Source: Rhodospirillaceae bacterium UBA6608
GTDB taxonomy: Bacteria; Pseudomonadota; Alphaproteobacteria; Rhodospirillales_A; Casp-alpha2
Length of the DNA stretch: 35,215 nt
Assembly: GCA_002433335.1 (NCBI GenBank)
Contig: DJHY01000026.1
Coordinates: 593 to 35,807 of the forward strand
Direction: 5' to 3'
A program made the position numbers and the translations under genes. Shown piece by piece: positions 8,517-17,588 of the stretch (positions within the stretch are counted from its first letter, which is position 1; the number at the start of each line of letters is the position of its first letter). The notes beneath the pieces were generated by a model. That model was not told the DNA's origin, did not search any database, and saw only the letters and a program-made list of their open reading frames with translations.

Positions 8517-10060
8517 TCATCCAACCAAGACGGCTTCGGCGCCGCCGCGGCGTGGATCGCCGGCCGCATCCGATCGGCCACCGCCGACCGCGACATGAAC
8601 GCCGCCGAAGAACAGATTGTGCTCCGGCCAAAGCCGATGGTCGGGAAAGGCTTCCAGCAACGCGGCCTGCGCCGCGCCCGACCATCCAGGTTCGACATCC
8701 AGATGACCGCGTTCGAAATGAAGGCGCGGGGCAGAAACAGCCTCGGCCGCGCCCATGCCGAAGGCTGTCAGATTCAGGATCACTTGCAAGACAGCCGTCC
8801 GAATACGGTTCGATCCCCCCGATCCCATGGCGACCACGCGCCCCTCATCAAGGATGATCGTCGGCGCCATCATCGACCCCATTCGCGTATCCGGCCGCCA
8901 AGCGCCCAAACCGTGGGGATTGATGTCTTCTTCGCCCAGCATGTTGTTGAGCATCACGCCGGTTCCGGGGGCGATGTATCCCGCCCCTTCGCCATTCGAC
9001 AACGTCAGAGCGCAGGCATTTCCCTGGCCGTCGATCACGCTGATATGGGTCGTTCCACGCCGAACCTGTGAATGATCCCGCAATACCCGGCGATAGGTTG
9101 CGACCAATTCCGGGTCGAGCAATCCGGCGATCTCGTCAGACGGAATATTCCGCCGGGCATCGTCCGTCGCCGCCAATGCGCCGGAGAGGCTCAAAACGTG
9201 GTCGACGTCACCCCAACGTCCGGCGAGACCGTCAGCCCCCTCCAATAATTTCAGTGCGAAAGCAATCAACAGCCCGCCCGTGGAGGGCGACGGATTGGTC
9301 AGTATCTGCGCGTCGCCGAAATCGACGACCAGAGGCGTACGCACTTCGGTTCGGTACGCTTCCAAATCCAGGGCGGTCAGCGCCCCGCCTCTGCCCCGGC
9401 AGTCTTCGACGATCCGCTGCGCGACCTCGCCGCGATAAAACAGGTCCGGGCCCTCGCGCACCAGGGCGTCGAGGAAATCCGCCGTATCCGGGTTCCGAAA
9501 TCGATCTCCCGCCCCCAGCAATCGATCCGGCGCTTCCGGTTTGCCGAAAACGCGCCGCGCCGGCTCGCTGGCCAGATAGATCGGCCCAACAACCTGAAAC
9601 AGATACGCCTGGAACGGCGTCAGATCGTATCCGTCCCGAGCCACCGCGACGGCTTGCTCGACAATCCGCTCAAGCGGCATATGCCCCAGCGCCTCATGCG
9701 CTCGGAAAAGACCATCGACGACGCCCGGCACGGCGATAGAGCCGAGACCAATGTGAAATTCCTGCTGTGCCGGACCGAAGTCGGCGACGATCGGATACAG
9801 ATCCAAGTCACCCGGCGCGGGGGTATGGCGGGGCGTCTGCGCGAAAAAATCAAACACCCGCGCCGGACCGTCCACAGGCCGCGCCATAAGAAAACCACCG
9901 CCCCCCCGGGCTCGGCGACGCTGGCCATGCACATCGCCCCCAGAGCGGCATCAAAAGCGTTGCCACCGGCCTGGAGAATTTCCCGGGCCGCGGCGACCGT
10001 CAACGGATGCCCGGCTGCCACGGCCCCGCCAACATTTACGCCTCTCGCCGCGTTCGCCAC
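8517..10060 (-). pseudogene. Gamma-glutamyltransferase, frameshifted
   Basis: This locus encodes a gamma-glutamyltranspeptidase family protein, which cleaves or transfers gamma-glutamyl groups, for example from glutathione. The first 52 codons (GTG start at 10060, AAGGAG about 9 bases upstream) give a normal N-terminus ending in ASVAEPGG. The rest of the protein (GGGFLMARP onward, to 8517) is in another frame. The change occurs at a G7 run, 9907-9901; a -1 shift or one added G restores a protein of about 515 residues. Everything downstream looks intact, including the autocatalytic Thr (9053-9051) in GTTHISV and the substrate-binding GSGGSNRIR. There is no signal peptide, so the protein would be cytoplasmic. 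Relatives usually have a few more residues before GGGGF, hinting at a real small deletion and not just a sequencing error. Confidence 0.75.
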
Positions 10061-10302
10061 CCAGCCTCACTCCTTGGTCGCGCACTGACGGTTTCCCGGC
10101 TTGGATTCAGCCGCCGCAGCGCTTATATCGATCTTAACTTTTGTAATGCTCTAAAGGAGCAATGACATAACCGTCAATCGCCCGAAATGGTGGTAGACTA
10201 CGCGGGAACCTGGGCATTGGGCCGCAACGGCGCGGCAAATCCTGACGGCGAAACGGCTTGAATTCTTGATCGGAAGCCTCTTCCGAAGGAATGGATACGA
10301 CG

Positions 10303-10917
10303 ATGAAACGCATTATTTTCGCCCTCTTGGCCTTGGCTTTCGCCGCTGCGGCATCGCCCGCAAGCCAAGCCGCCGAAGGCCAACTCAACGCCATCTCGTC
10401 GAAACCCCTTCCCGACGGCAAGGTTTTCGCCTTGCGCGCGCTCGATGATTCCGACGAAGCCTTGCACATCAAGGCCCGGTTCGAAAAAGAACTACAGGCT
10501 CGAGGGTACCGCCTTGATGCCAATGCGCCCCTGGTCCTGACCTTCGAGGTCCTGGATGAACTGGGCGCGTTCACCTTCAGCGATCAGCGCTACTTCCTGG
10601 ATGTCCAGGGCCACAAGGGAACCAGCACCGGAACGCAGGGCACCGAAGCCCGCCTGAACGTGTTCGATTCCAAGACCGGCGGCATTCTCAACGAAGGCAA
10701 CGGCGGCACCAAGGTCATCACCCCGACCAAATATCGTCTGAAAGTGACCATCGACGGCCCGGCCGAAGCCGGGCGGATCGAACGCTATTGGCAGGGTTGG
10801 GCGACCGGCAACCTGGGCGCATCGACCAACGAATCCCTGATCGGGGCCATGGTCGCGCCGTTGGTCGACAGCCTGGGCAAAACGGTCAAGCGCGAAGCCT
10901 TTCCGCTACCGAAGTGA
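10303..10917 (+). CDS. Exported protein of unknown function
   Basis: I do not recognise this family. The 204-residue protein starts with a clear Sec signal peptide (MKRIIFALLALAFAAAASPASQA) with probable cleavage after an Ala-X-Ala site near residue 23, so it should be periplasmic. The mature part is mixed alpha/beta, contains no cysteine, and has a Gly-rich segment in the middle (GTSTGTQGT, then NEGNGGTK). The start at 10303 is preferred because AAGGA (10286-10290) directly abuts the alternative ATG at 10291, which would leave no spacing. It stands alone, divergent from the gamma-glutamyltransferase locus and about 150 bases before hisZ. Confidence 0.75.
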   Translation: MKRIIFALLALAFAAAASPASQAAEGQLNAISSKPLPDGKVFALRALDDSDEALHIKARFEKELQARGYRLDANAPLVLTFEVLDELGAFTFSDQRYFLDVQGHKGTSTGTQGTEARLNVFDSKTGGILNEGNGGTKVITPTKYRLKVTIDGPAEAGRIERYWQGWATGNLGASTNESLIGAMVAPLVDSLGKTVKREAFPLPK

Positions 10918-10930
10918 CCCGCCTTGCGGG
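10918..10930 (+). terminator. Possible small terminator after the exported protein
   Basis: CCCGC-CTT-GCGGG forms a 5-bp GC stem immediately after the stop codon and is followed by GATTT. It is short and the T stretch is minimal, so the call is weak. Confidence 0.3.
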
Positions 10931-11022
10931 GATTTCCGCGAATCGTCCGACTTTCCACAGGGGACGCCCTTGCCTGGGTGCTTGCTCCATGGGGTCAAAC
11001 CGGCTAGGAAACGGGGCCTAGT

Positions 11023-11041
11023 CCGGCCATTCGGTGGCCGG
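11023..11041 (+). promoter_or_regulatory. Hairpin in the hisZ leader
   Basis: CCGGCCA and TGGCCGG form a perfect 7-bp stem with a 5-base TTCGG loop, 30 bases before the hisZ start. There is no T tract and no leader peptide rich in His codons, so classical his attenuation is not supported. Its role is unknown. Confidence 0.3.
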
Positions 11042-11070
11042 TCCTGTTAACTCGATTATCCGGCCCTGCG

Positions 11071-12273
11071 ATGGAAGACGTCTCCAATCCCGGTTTGCTG
11101 CCTGCTGGCTTGTCCGACCTTCTGCCCCCCGACGCGGGGTTCGAGGCGTCGGTTACCGAGCGTCTGATCGACGCCTGTCAGGCCCAGGGTTACCAGCGCG
11201 TGAAACCGCCGCTTATGGAGTTCGAGGATTCCCTGCTTTCCGGCACCGGTGCCGCCATGGACCGTCAGGTGTTTCGTCTGATGGACCCGGTTTCCCAGCG
11301 CATGATGGGCCTCCGCGCCGATATTACGCCGCAGATCGCGCGCATCGCCGAAAGCCGCCTGAAGTCGTCGCCCCGTCCGCTGCGTCTGTGCTACGCAGGC
11401 CAAGTCCTGCGGGTACGTGGCGACCAAATCCGGCCCGAACGGCAATTCGCCCAAATCGGGGCCGAATTGATCGGCAGCACCGCCCCCGCCGCCGACGCCG
11501 AAGTGATCGTGCTGGCGGCGGAAGCCGTCGGCTATATCGGCGTACAGAACGTTTCCATCGACCTCGCCGTGCCGACCCTGGTCGGCGCGATCCTGGGTGA
11601 CGATCTGCCCGGCGCGACGGAACACGCCCTGCGCGAAGCCCTGAACCACAAGGACACGGGCGCCCTGGATGCCTTGTCCGGCCGGATCGGCGGCAACCTG
11701 ACGGATATCTTGAAGCAACTTGTCCTGGCCGTCGGCCCCGCCGACGATACCTTGGCTGCAGTGGCCAAAATCGAATTGCCCGCCCCGGCGGCGGCGGAAT
11801 GGCAGCGGGTCAGCGACATCGTCGCCCAGGTCCGCGCCCTGGCCCCCGATCTGACGTTGACGATCGACCCCGTGGAACGGCGCGGCTTCGAGTACCACGC
11901 CGGCGTCACCTTCACCCTGTATGCCGCCGGCGTGCGGGGCGAATTGGGCTCGGGCGGTCGTTATACCGCCGGTCATATCGCCGCGCCGGGCGAAGCCGCC
12001 AACGACCAGCGCACGGCTATGGGCGGCGAGCCCGCGACCGGCTTCACCCTGTTTACCGATACATTGCTGCGCGCGCTGCCGCGCCCGCCCATGGGCCGCC
12101 GACTGTTCGTTCCTTCGGGGACGGATGCCGCCCGCCGGGCCGCGTTGCGCAGCGAAGGTTGGATCACTGTCGCCGGATTGGACGACGTATCCGACCAGCA
12201 GGCCGAGGCTCATCGTCTTGGCTGCACCCATTGGCTCCAGGACGGACATCCCGCCGCCCTGGACCATGTCTGA
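11071..12273 (+). CDS. hisZ: ATP phosphoribosyltransferase regulatory subunit HisZ
   Basis: HisZ is a catalytically inactive paralogue of histidyl-tRNA synthetase. It binds the short form of HisG and makes the first step of histidine synthesis active and histidine-sensitive. The 400 residues show the class II synthetase-like core: GLSDLLPPDA near the N-terminus, MGLRADITPQIARI (motif 2 region) and FQ-like PERQFAQIGAELIG. The tail is shorter and lacks the anticodon-binding domain of true HisRS. Adjacency to purA is a known alphaproteobacterial arrangement and supports HisZ over HisS. The ATG at 11071 gives a normal N-terminus. A short-form hisG must be encoded outside the window. purA follows after 42 bases, probably in the same transcript. 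Confidence 0.92.
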   Translation: MEDVSNPGLLPAGLSDLLPPDAGFEASVTERLIDACQAQGYQRVKPPLMEFEDSLLSGTGAAMDRQVFRLMDPVSQRMMGLRADITPQIARIAESRLKSSPRPLRLCYAGQVLRVRGDQIRPERQFAQIGAELIGSTAPAADAEVIVLAAEAVGYIGVQNVSIDLAVPTLVGAILGDDLPGATEHALREALNHKDTGALDALSGRIGGNLTDILKQLVLAVGPADDTLAAVAKIELPAPAAAEWQRVSDIVAQVRALAPDLTLTIDPVERRGFEYHAGVTFTLYAAGVRGELGSGGRYTAGHIAAPGEAANDQRTAMGGEPATGFTLFTDTLLRALPRPPMGRRLFVPSGTDAARRAALRSEGWITVAGLDDVSDQQAEAHRLGCTHWLQDGHPAALDHV

Positions 12274-12315
12274 CAAACCGGGATCCCTTTTTACGGATAT
12301 GAACGGAAACTCAAG

Positions 12316-13608
12316 ATGACGAACGTAGTGGTCGTCGGCTCCCAGTGGGGCGACGAAGGCAAGGGTAAGATCGTCGATTGGCTGTCGGAACGCGCGGACG
12401 TTGTCGTGCGCTTCCAAGGCGGGCACAACGCCGGCCATACGCTGGTCATCGACGGCGTCACCTACAAGCTGTCGCTGCTGCCGTCCGGCATCGTCCGCAA
12501 GGGCAAGCTGTCCGTGATCGGCAACGGCGTGGTTCTGGACCCCTGGGCGCTGATTTCCGAAATCGACAAGATCAAGGAACAGGGCGTCGAAGTGTCGCCG
12601 GAATCGCTGCGCCTGTCCGAAGGCTGCCCGCTGATCCTGCCGCTGCACCGTAATCTGGATCTGGCCCGCGAACAGGCCGCCGGAAAATCCAAGATCGGCA
12701 CCACCGGTCGCGGCATCGGCCCGGCCTATGAAGATAAGGCCGCACGCCGCGCCATCCGCGTCGGCGATCTGTCCAACCCGGACCTGCTGAAAGACAAGAT
12801 TGAAGGCCTGTTGTTCCACCACAACGCCCTGCTGCGCGGCATGAACATGCCGGAAGTGGACGGCGACAGCCTGTTGGCGGAACTGACCGAAATCGCACCC
12901 AAGATTCTGCCCTATGCCGCGACCGTGTGGCAGGAGTTGGACCAGGCCCGCCGCAAGGGCAAGCGTATCCTGTTCGAAGGCGCCCAAGGCGCGATGCTTG
13001 ACGTCGACCACGGCACCTATCCCTACGTGACCTCGTCCAACACGGTCGCCGGTCAGGCCGCCACCGGCTCCGGCCAGGGGCCGAGCGCCGTCGGTTATGT
13101 TCTGGGCATCACCAAGGCCTATACGACCCGCGTCGGCTCCGGCCCGTTCCCGACGGAACTGACCGACGAAGTCGGCCAGACCTTGGGTGAGCGGGGCCGT
13201 GAGTTCGGCACCGTGACCGGGCGCGCCCGCCGTTGCGGCTGGTTCGACGCGGTGATGGTCCGCCAGGCGATCAAGGTCAATGGCATCCACGGCATCGCCC
13301 TGACCAAGCTGGACGTTCTGGACGGTCAGAAAGTGTTGAAGGTCTGCGTCGGCTATCGCCTGGATGGCAAGGTTCTCGACCACCTTCCGGCGTCGCAGAC
13401 GGAGCAGGCCCGGGTCGAGCCGATCTTCGAGGAAATGGAAGGCTGGGCGGAAAGCACCCAGGGTGCGCGGTCCTGGGCAGACCTGCCGGCGACGGCGATC
13501 AAGTACATCCGGCGGATCGAAGAATTGATCGAAGCCCCGGTGGCCTTGCTGTCGACCAGCCCGGAACGCGACGACACCATCCTCGTCCACGACCCCTTCG
13601 CCGACTAA
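12316..13608 (+). CDS. purA: Adenylosuccinate synthetase
   Basis: This enzyme makes adenylosuccinate from IMP, aspartate and GTP, the first committed step from IMP to AMP. The 430 residues are the normal length. Seen in order are the P-loop-like [11 protein letters not shown] with its catalytic Asp, GGHNAGHT with the catalytic His, the IMP-binding [31 protein letters not shown], and the GTP-binding end near [17 protein letters not shown] element lies 6 bases before the ATG. It follows hisZ on the same strand and is closed by a strong hairpin just downstream. Confidence 0.97.
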   Translation: MTNVVVVGSQWGDEGKGKIVDWLSERADVVVRFQGGHNAGHTLVIDGVTYKLSLLPSGIVRKGKLSVIGNGVVLDPWALISEIDKIKEQGVEVSPESLRLSEGCPLILPLHRNLDLAREQAAGKSKIGTTGRGIGPAYEDKAARRAIRVGDLSNPDLLKDKIEGLLFHHNALLRGMNMPEVDGDSLLAELTEIAPKILPYAATVWQELDQARRKGKRILFEGAQGAMLDVDHGTYPYVTSSNTVAGQAATGSGQGPSAVGYVLGITKAYTTRVGSGPFPTELTDEVGQTLGERGREFGTVTGRARRCGWFDAVMVRQAIKVNGIHGIALTKLDVLDGQKVLKVCVGYRLDGKVLDHLPASQTEQARVEPIFEEMEGWAESTQGARSWADLPATAIKYIRRIEELIEAPVALLSTSPERDDTILVHDPFAD

Positions 13609-13626
13609 CGCCTGCCACGCCTTTCA

Positions 13627-13649
13627 AGCGTCCCGCCCAGCGGGACGCT
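13627..13649 (+). terminator. Hairpin terminator after purA
   Basis: AGCGTCCCGC and GCGGGACGCT form a perfect 10-bp stem with a 3-base loop (CCA), 18 bases after the purA stop. There is no T tract (GAACCG follows), so termination could be inefficient or factor-assisted, but the stem is very stable and well placed. Confidence 0.6.
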
Positions 13650-13797
13650 GAACCGCCCGTCGCATTAATTGTCTGTCAAGGGATAGACGGTTACCATCAA
13701 GGCGTGAATTTGTGGGAATTTCGGGGGGCGTATCCGGACTGGGCCGGGTTCGCACACCGATCTTGTTTACGCAGGATGGGGCACCAGACGACGAGCC

Positions 13798-15885
13798 ATG
13801 GCTGAAACCGCCGTCACCACACCGCCCGAAGAGGAGATGCCGCCCCCCGATGGCGCGGCACCCGAAGGTGCGCCGCCCGACGCCCAACAGCAGGCGGCGG
13901 GGCTGCGCCCTATCCTGATCAAGGATCGGTTCGCCATCGACCCGCGCACCCCCCTGCCCGATCTGGATTCGCCGTCCGCCAAGGCCTTTATGGCCGAGGA
14001 TCGCCGGGATATCGACCGACCGGTGTTCGCCCTGATCTGCAACCCTGGCCTGCCGACTCGCATGGGCGCGATGACGTCGCTGCGCGGCTCCGGGATCAAA
14101 GCCTTGGTCGGCATCCTTGAATGGGATGTCGATTATTGGCCGTTGATCCGCCAGCGGACGATGATCCTGATCCTGGAGCGCCCGCTGGGCGGCCGGGTCC
14201 TTCAGAAAGGCCAATTCCGAATTTCGGAATACGACCTGCCGCGAAAGGTCATTGAACCCCTGGCCGGCGCGTTGCAGGAAATGGCCTCGATCGGGGTGCC
14301 CCATCGAGCCATCCGCCGCGACAACCTGTTTTTCATGGATGCCGGTCGGCAACAAATCGCGTTCGGCGAATGCTATTCATCGCCGCCAGGTTACGATCAG
14401 CCGGTCGTGTACGAGCCGTCGGAGCGCGCCATGGCGCCGCCCGCCGGGCGCGGCGTCGGCAATTCGCGCGACGATACTTACGCCTTTGCCGTGACGATTG
14501 TCGGCCTGGTCCTGGACAAGGAACCGGGCAGTCACCTCGAGGTGCAACAACTCCTCGCCCAAAAGTTGGACCTGGGGTCTTATGCCGCGATCACCGGCAA
14601 TGAAAACCTGCCGTTATCTCTGCTGGAACCGTTACGCGGGATGCTGGGGGACGACCCGCAGCAGCGCTGGGGGCCGGAAGAAATCGAGCTTTGGCTATCG
14701 GGCCGCAAGATGTCGCCGCAGCAAAAGCGGGCTGGCAAGCGCGGACAGACGCCCTTTACCTTCATGGGCCGCCAGTATCAAAGCGTTCGCCAATTGGCCG
14801 ACGCCTTCAGCCGTCATATCCCCGAAGGGGCGAAGGCGATGCGCGACGATGCCTTCGACACCTGGCTTCGCCGTTCGGTCGAAGACGTCAACCTGGCGAA
14901 CGCGATCAAAAACGTGCTCGACGTGGCCCGCGCCCAAACCGGCACCTTCGCCGGATCGGACGAAATGACCGTGACCCGCGTGGTCATCCTGATGGACCCG
15001 CTGGGACCGATCAGGTTCAAAGGCTTCTCATTCATGATGGACGGCTTCGGCCCGGCCTTCGCCATGGACCTGTTGCGCACGGGAAACCCGCAAATCCCGG
15101 CGGAAATCATCGCCAAGGATATTCCGGATCTGTGGTTCCAGTCACAGCAGTCCTATGCGCCGGAAGCCTCTATTCATCAAAAGAACTTCTCGCAGCTCAA
15201 GATCGTCCTGAATAACAAGGACCCTGGTTTCGGGTTGGAGCGCTGCCTTTACGAGAGCAATCCGTCCCTGCCCTGCCAGAGCAACCTGTTGTTGCAGGAA
15301 TACGTTTTGGAAACGGAACACCTGCTGCCCGCGTTGGATCGCGCGGCCAACACCCAGGATTTGAAGTCGAAGCCGCTGGATCGCCACATTGCGGCGTTCA
15401 TCACGTCGCGCTTCAAGGAAGATATCAATCCGCACCTCAAGGCCCTGGCCTCGGAGAATCCGGACACCCAAACCATCGGCATGCTGTCGCTGCTGGCCTT
15501 CATCCAATGGAAACTGCGGGTCGAGCCCGTTTATGGCCTGGCCAGTTGGGTCGGCGGGCATTTGGGCCCGGCCATCAACGCCTACCATTCGCGCAGCACA
15601 CGCAAGGAAATCGAACGGGAAATTCCCCGTCTGGTCCGGCGCGGGTCGCTGCCCGAATTGTTCGATCTGATGGACAATGCCGACCGGCGGCGCGAAGACA
15701 TCGAAGGCTTCGAGGACGCGGTCGCCGAATTCGCCGGGGCCGAACTGGAAATTCAAGACATCGAAGGCCGGGGCGCTGAACAGCTGACCAAGGCCGAGCG
15801 CACGGGCCAGCAGGCTGCCGCCATGGGCTCGATTCTGATCACCATGTGCATCGTGATGATTCTGTTCATGGTCAAGGTTTTCTGA
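13798..15885 (+). CDS. Tail-anchored pseudokinase
   Basis: This 695-residue protein has a Pro/Ala-rich N-terminus (1-40), a protein-kinase-like region (about 60-260), a long helical region (about 300-650) and one membrane segment at the very C-terminus (about 675-692). Kinase landmarks are recognisable but degenerate. The HRD loop reads HRAIRRDN (169-176), with Ala171 for the catalytic Asp. DFG reads AFG (188-190). No Gly-rich nucleotide loop is evident. A kinase-like NSRDDTYAFAVTIVGLVL helix follows. It should therefore not transfer phosphate, and a scaffolding or sensing role is inferred. The tail anchor would place the kinase fold in the cytoplasm. The next gene starts 2 bases after its stop, implying joint function with that membrane protein. 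I do not know a characterised homologue. Confidence 0.8.
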   Translation: MAETAVTTPPEEEMPPPDGAAPEGAPPDAQQQAAGLRPILIKDRFAIDPRTPLPDLDSPSAKAFMAEDRRDIDRPVFALICNPGLPTRMGAMTSLRGSGIKALVGILEWDVDYWPLIRQRTMILILERPLGGRVLQKGQFRISEYDLPRKVIEPLAGALQEMASIGVPHRAIRRDNLFFMDAGRQQIAFGECYSSPPGYDQPVVYEPSERAMAPPAGRGVGNSRDDTYAFAVTIVGLVLDKEPGSHLEVQQLLAQKLDLGSYAAITGNENLPLSLLEPLRGMLGDDPQQRWGPEEIELWLSGRKMSPQQKRAGKRGQTPFTFMGRQYQSVRQLADAFSRHIPEGAKAMRDDAFDTWLRRSVEDVNLANAIKNVLDVARAQTGTFAGSDEMTVTRVVILMDPLGPIRFKGFSFMMDGFGPAFAMDLLRTGNPQIPAEIIAKDIPDLWFQSQQSYAPEASIHQKNFSQLKIVLNNKDPGFGLERCLYESNPSLPCQSNLLLQEYVLETEHLLPALDRAANTQDLKSKPLDRHIAAFITSRFKEDINPHLKALASENPDTQTIGMLSLLAFIQWKLRVEPVYGLASWVGGHLGPAINAYHSRSTRKEIEREIPRLVRRGSLPELFDLMDNADRRREDIEGFEDAVAEFAGAELEIQDIEGRGAEQLTKAERTGQQAAAMGSILITMCIVMILFMVKVF

Positions 15886-15887
15886 CG

Positions 15888-16520
15888 ATGGCGCGTGGAG
15901 CCCCTCCCCCAAGGCGGCCGGGCCGCGGCATGCGGTTTTGGATGTACGTCCTGCTGATCGGCGTCACGCTGATCGCCGTCGCCTTTCCGACCATCATCGT
16001 CTTCGGGGTCGGCATGCTGCCTGCCATGGCCGCATTGATCACCGACCGGACCGATCAGAAGTACGGATTCTTTTGCATCGGCAGCCTGAATTTTACGGGC
16101 GTATTTCCCTATTTGATGGACCTGTGGTCGGGCAATCACAACATCACCGGCGCGCTGAACATCATTACCGATGTGTTCGGCCTATCCGTGATGTATGGCT
16201 CGGCGATGGCGGGCTGGATCGTCTATACCGTCATCCCGCCGGTGATTACCTCGTTCATGACTGTTCTGACCGAGCGCCGCCTTTCGGCGTTGCGGGCCAA
16301 CCAACGGCGGATCATCGACGAATGGGGCGACGAGGTCACCATGGGCATCCGCGCCCCGAACGGCGCCGGCAGGCCGAGCGGACCGCCCGGCGCCGCCTTC
16401 CAGCAGCAACAGGTCAGCGGCCCCGGCGGCGGGGTTTTGGCCGCACAGCAAGCGATGGCCGCGATCGAGGCCAAAGATGACGATGCGGATGAGGAAGCTG
16501 GGGCGGCAACGCCGGGCTAA
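15888..16520 (+). CDS. Multi-pass membrane protein paired with the pseudokinase
   Basis: I do not recognise this family. The 210-residue protein starts with a basic Pro/Arg segment (MARGAPPPRRPGRG) and has about three to four hydrophobic segments (about 16-48, 57-78, 86-121). A charged cytoplasmic-type region follows (ERRLSALRANQRRIIDEWGDE). The tail is Gly/Pro/Gln-rich and ends in an acidic stretch (DDDADEEAG). The ATG at 15888 is chosen because it lies 2 bases after the pseudokinase stop; a longer frame from 15846 would overlap that gene's membrane segment. Translation is probably coupled. The tight pairing suggests the two proteins form one membrane complex. Confidence 0.8.
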   Translation: MARGAPPPRRPGRGMRFWMYVLLIGVTLIAVAFPTIIVFGVGMLPAMAALITDRTDQKYGFFCIGSLNFTGVFPYLMDLWSGNHNITGALNIITDVFGLSVMYGSAMAGWIVYTVIPPVITSFMTVLTERRLSALRANQRRIIDEWGDEVTMGIRAPNGAGRPSGPPGAAFQQQQVSGPGGGVLAAQQAMAAIEAKDDDADEEAGAATPG

Positions 16521-16547
16521 CGCCGCTGCCGTTGCCGCCCACGGGTT

Positions 16548-17441
16548 CTAGTGGGTCAGGTGACGCTCTATCACCGCGTTTTTGACCGATTTCTGAAGCT
16601 TTTCAAACGCCCGAACCTCGATCTGCCGGATGCGCTCGCGGGAAATCCCGTATTGCGCCGACAGGTCCTGCAAGGTCGCGGGACTGTCCTTCAGCCGACG
16701 TTCGGAAATGATGTGCCGCTCGCGGTCGCTCAGGGACTGCAGCGCGGCATCGAGCATGCCCCGCCGTTCATCCAGTTCCTGAAAGTCGCCCAACAGCGTT
16801 TCCTGGTCGTCGCTGTCTTCGACCAGCCAGTCCTGCCATTCCCCATCGGCATCCTGCCGCAAGGGGGCGTTCAGGGACTGATCGACGCCGGACAGCCGCC
16901 GGTTCATGTTGATGACCTCGGCTTCGGACACATCCAGGCGACGGGAGATTTCCGCCACCTGTTCGGGACGCAGGTCGCCTTCATCGATGGCCTGCATCTG
17001 GGCCTTGATCTTGCGCAGGTTGAAGAACAGCTTCTTCTGCGCCGCCGTGGTGCCCATTTTGACCAACGACCACGACCGCAGGATGTATTCCTGGATCGCC
17101 GCCCGGATCCACCACATGGCATAGGTCGCCAGACGGAATCCGCGCTCGGGGTCGAACCGCTGCACCGCCTGCATCATGCCGACGTTGCCTTCGGAAATCA
17201 GCTCGCCCACGGGCAAACCGTACCCGCGATAGCCCATGGCGATTTTCGCAACCAGCCGGAGGTGGCTGGTCACGAGGCGACGGGCGGCTGCTTCGTCGCC
17301 TTCTTCCTGCCAACGGCGGGCCAAGTCGATCTCTTCATCCGGCTCCAACATCGGGTAGGAACGAATGCGATAGAGATACCGCGACAGGTTGTCTTCGGGG
17401 GAGAAACTCAAACTCTTCGTATCAGGTGCCAGGTAACCCAT
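16548..17441 (-). CDS. rpoH: Heat-shock sigma factor RpoH (sigma-32)
   Basis: This alternative sigma factor directs RNA polymerase to heat-shock and protein-quality genes. The 297 residues show sigma region 2 (LISEGNVGMMQAVQRFDPERGFRLATYAMWWIR split over positions about 80-115). The diagnostic RpoH box QKKLFFNLR is at 135-143. Region 4 ends in a helix-turn-helix (LQDLSAQYGISRERIRQIEVRAFEKL). The ATG at 17441 has AGGGA about 10 bases upstream and is preferred to a TTG ten codons earlier. It lies downstream of rluD on the same strand, and a strong hairpin sits in the leader between them. It converges with the pseudokinase unit. Confidence 0.96.
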   Translation of the reverse strand: MGYLAPDTKSLSFSPEDNLSRYLYRIRSYPMLEPDEEIDLARRWQEEGDEAAARRLVTSHLRLVAKIAMGYRGYGLPVGELISEGNVGMMQAVQRFDPERGFRLATYAMWWIRAAIQEYILRSWSLVKMGTTAAQKKLFFNLRKIKAQMQAIDEGDLRPEQVAEISRRLDVSEAEVINMNRRLSGVDQSLNAPLRQDADGEWQDWLVEDSDDQETLLGDFQELDERRGMLDAALQSLSDRERHIISERRLKDSPATLQDLSAQYGISRERIRQIEVRAFEKLQKSVKNAVIERHLTH

Positions 17442-17471
17442 GGTGTCGGTTCCCTTTATCTCAGGGCGCAA

Positions 17472-17514
17472 AAATCCCCGCCGTTCCGCACGACGGCCTG
17501 AACGAAGGGGATTT
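17472..17514 (-). promoter_or_regulatory. Terminator-like hairpin in the rpoH leader
   Basis: Read on the minus strand, AAATCCCC (17514-17507) pairs with GGGGATTT (17479-17472), enclosing an inner stem of GCCGT/ACGGC type. It is followed directly by a run of five Ts (17474-17470). It ends only about 30 bases before the rpoH ATG. It could terminate rluD transcripts, attenuate rpoH, or act as a temperature-sensitive leader structure. Confidence 0.5.
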
Positions 17515-17588
17515 AGTAGGCTTTGCGCCTAATCCATATCAATTTGGTCGGATATTAACCCAGGGAAAGACCGGCGTACAGAGGCTTT

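Noticed and set aside
10150..10175. AAAGGAGCAATGACATAA, a strong ribosome-binding site before an ATG
   Set aside because: The frame closes after two codons, and the spacing is too short for normal initiation.
11056..13590. 844-codon open frame on the minus strand opposite hisZ and purA
   Set aside because: It is a shadow of two well-supported genes; the translation is Gly/Ala/Gln/Val-rich without family motifs.
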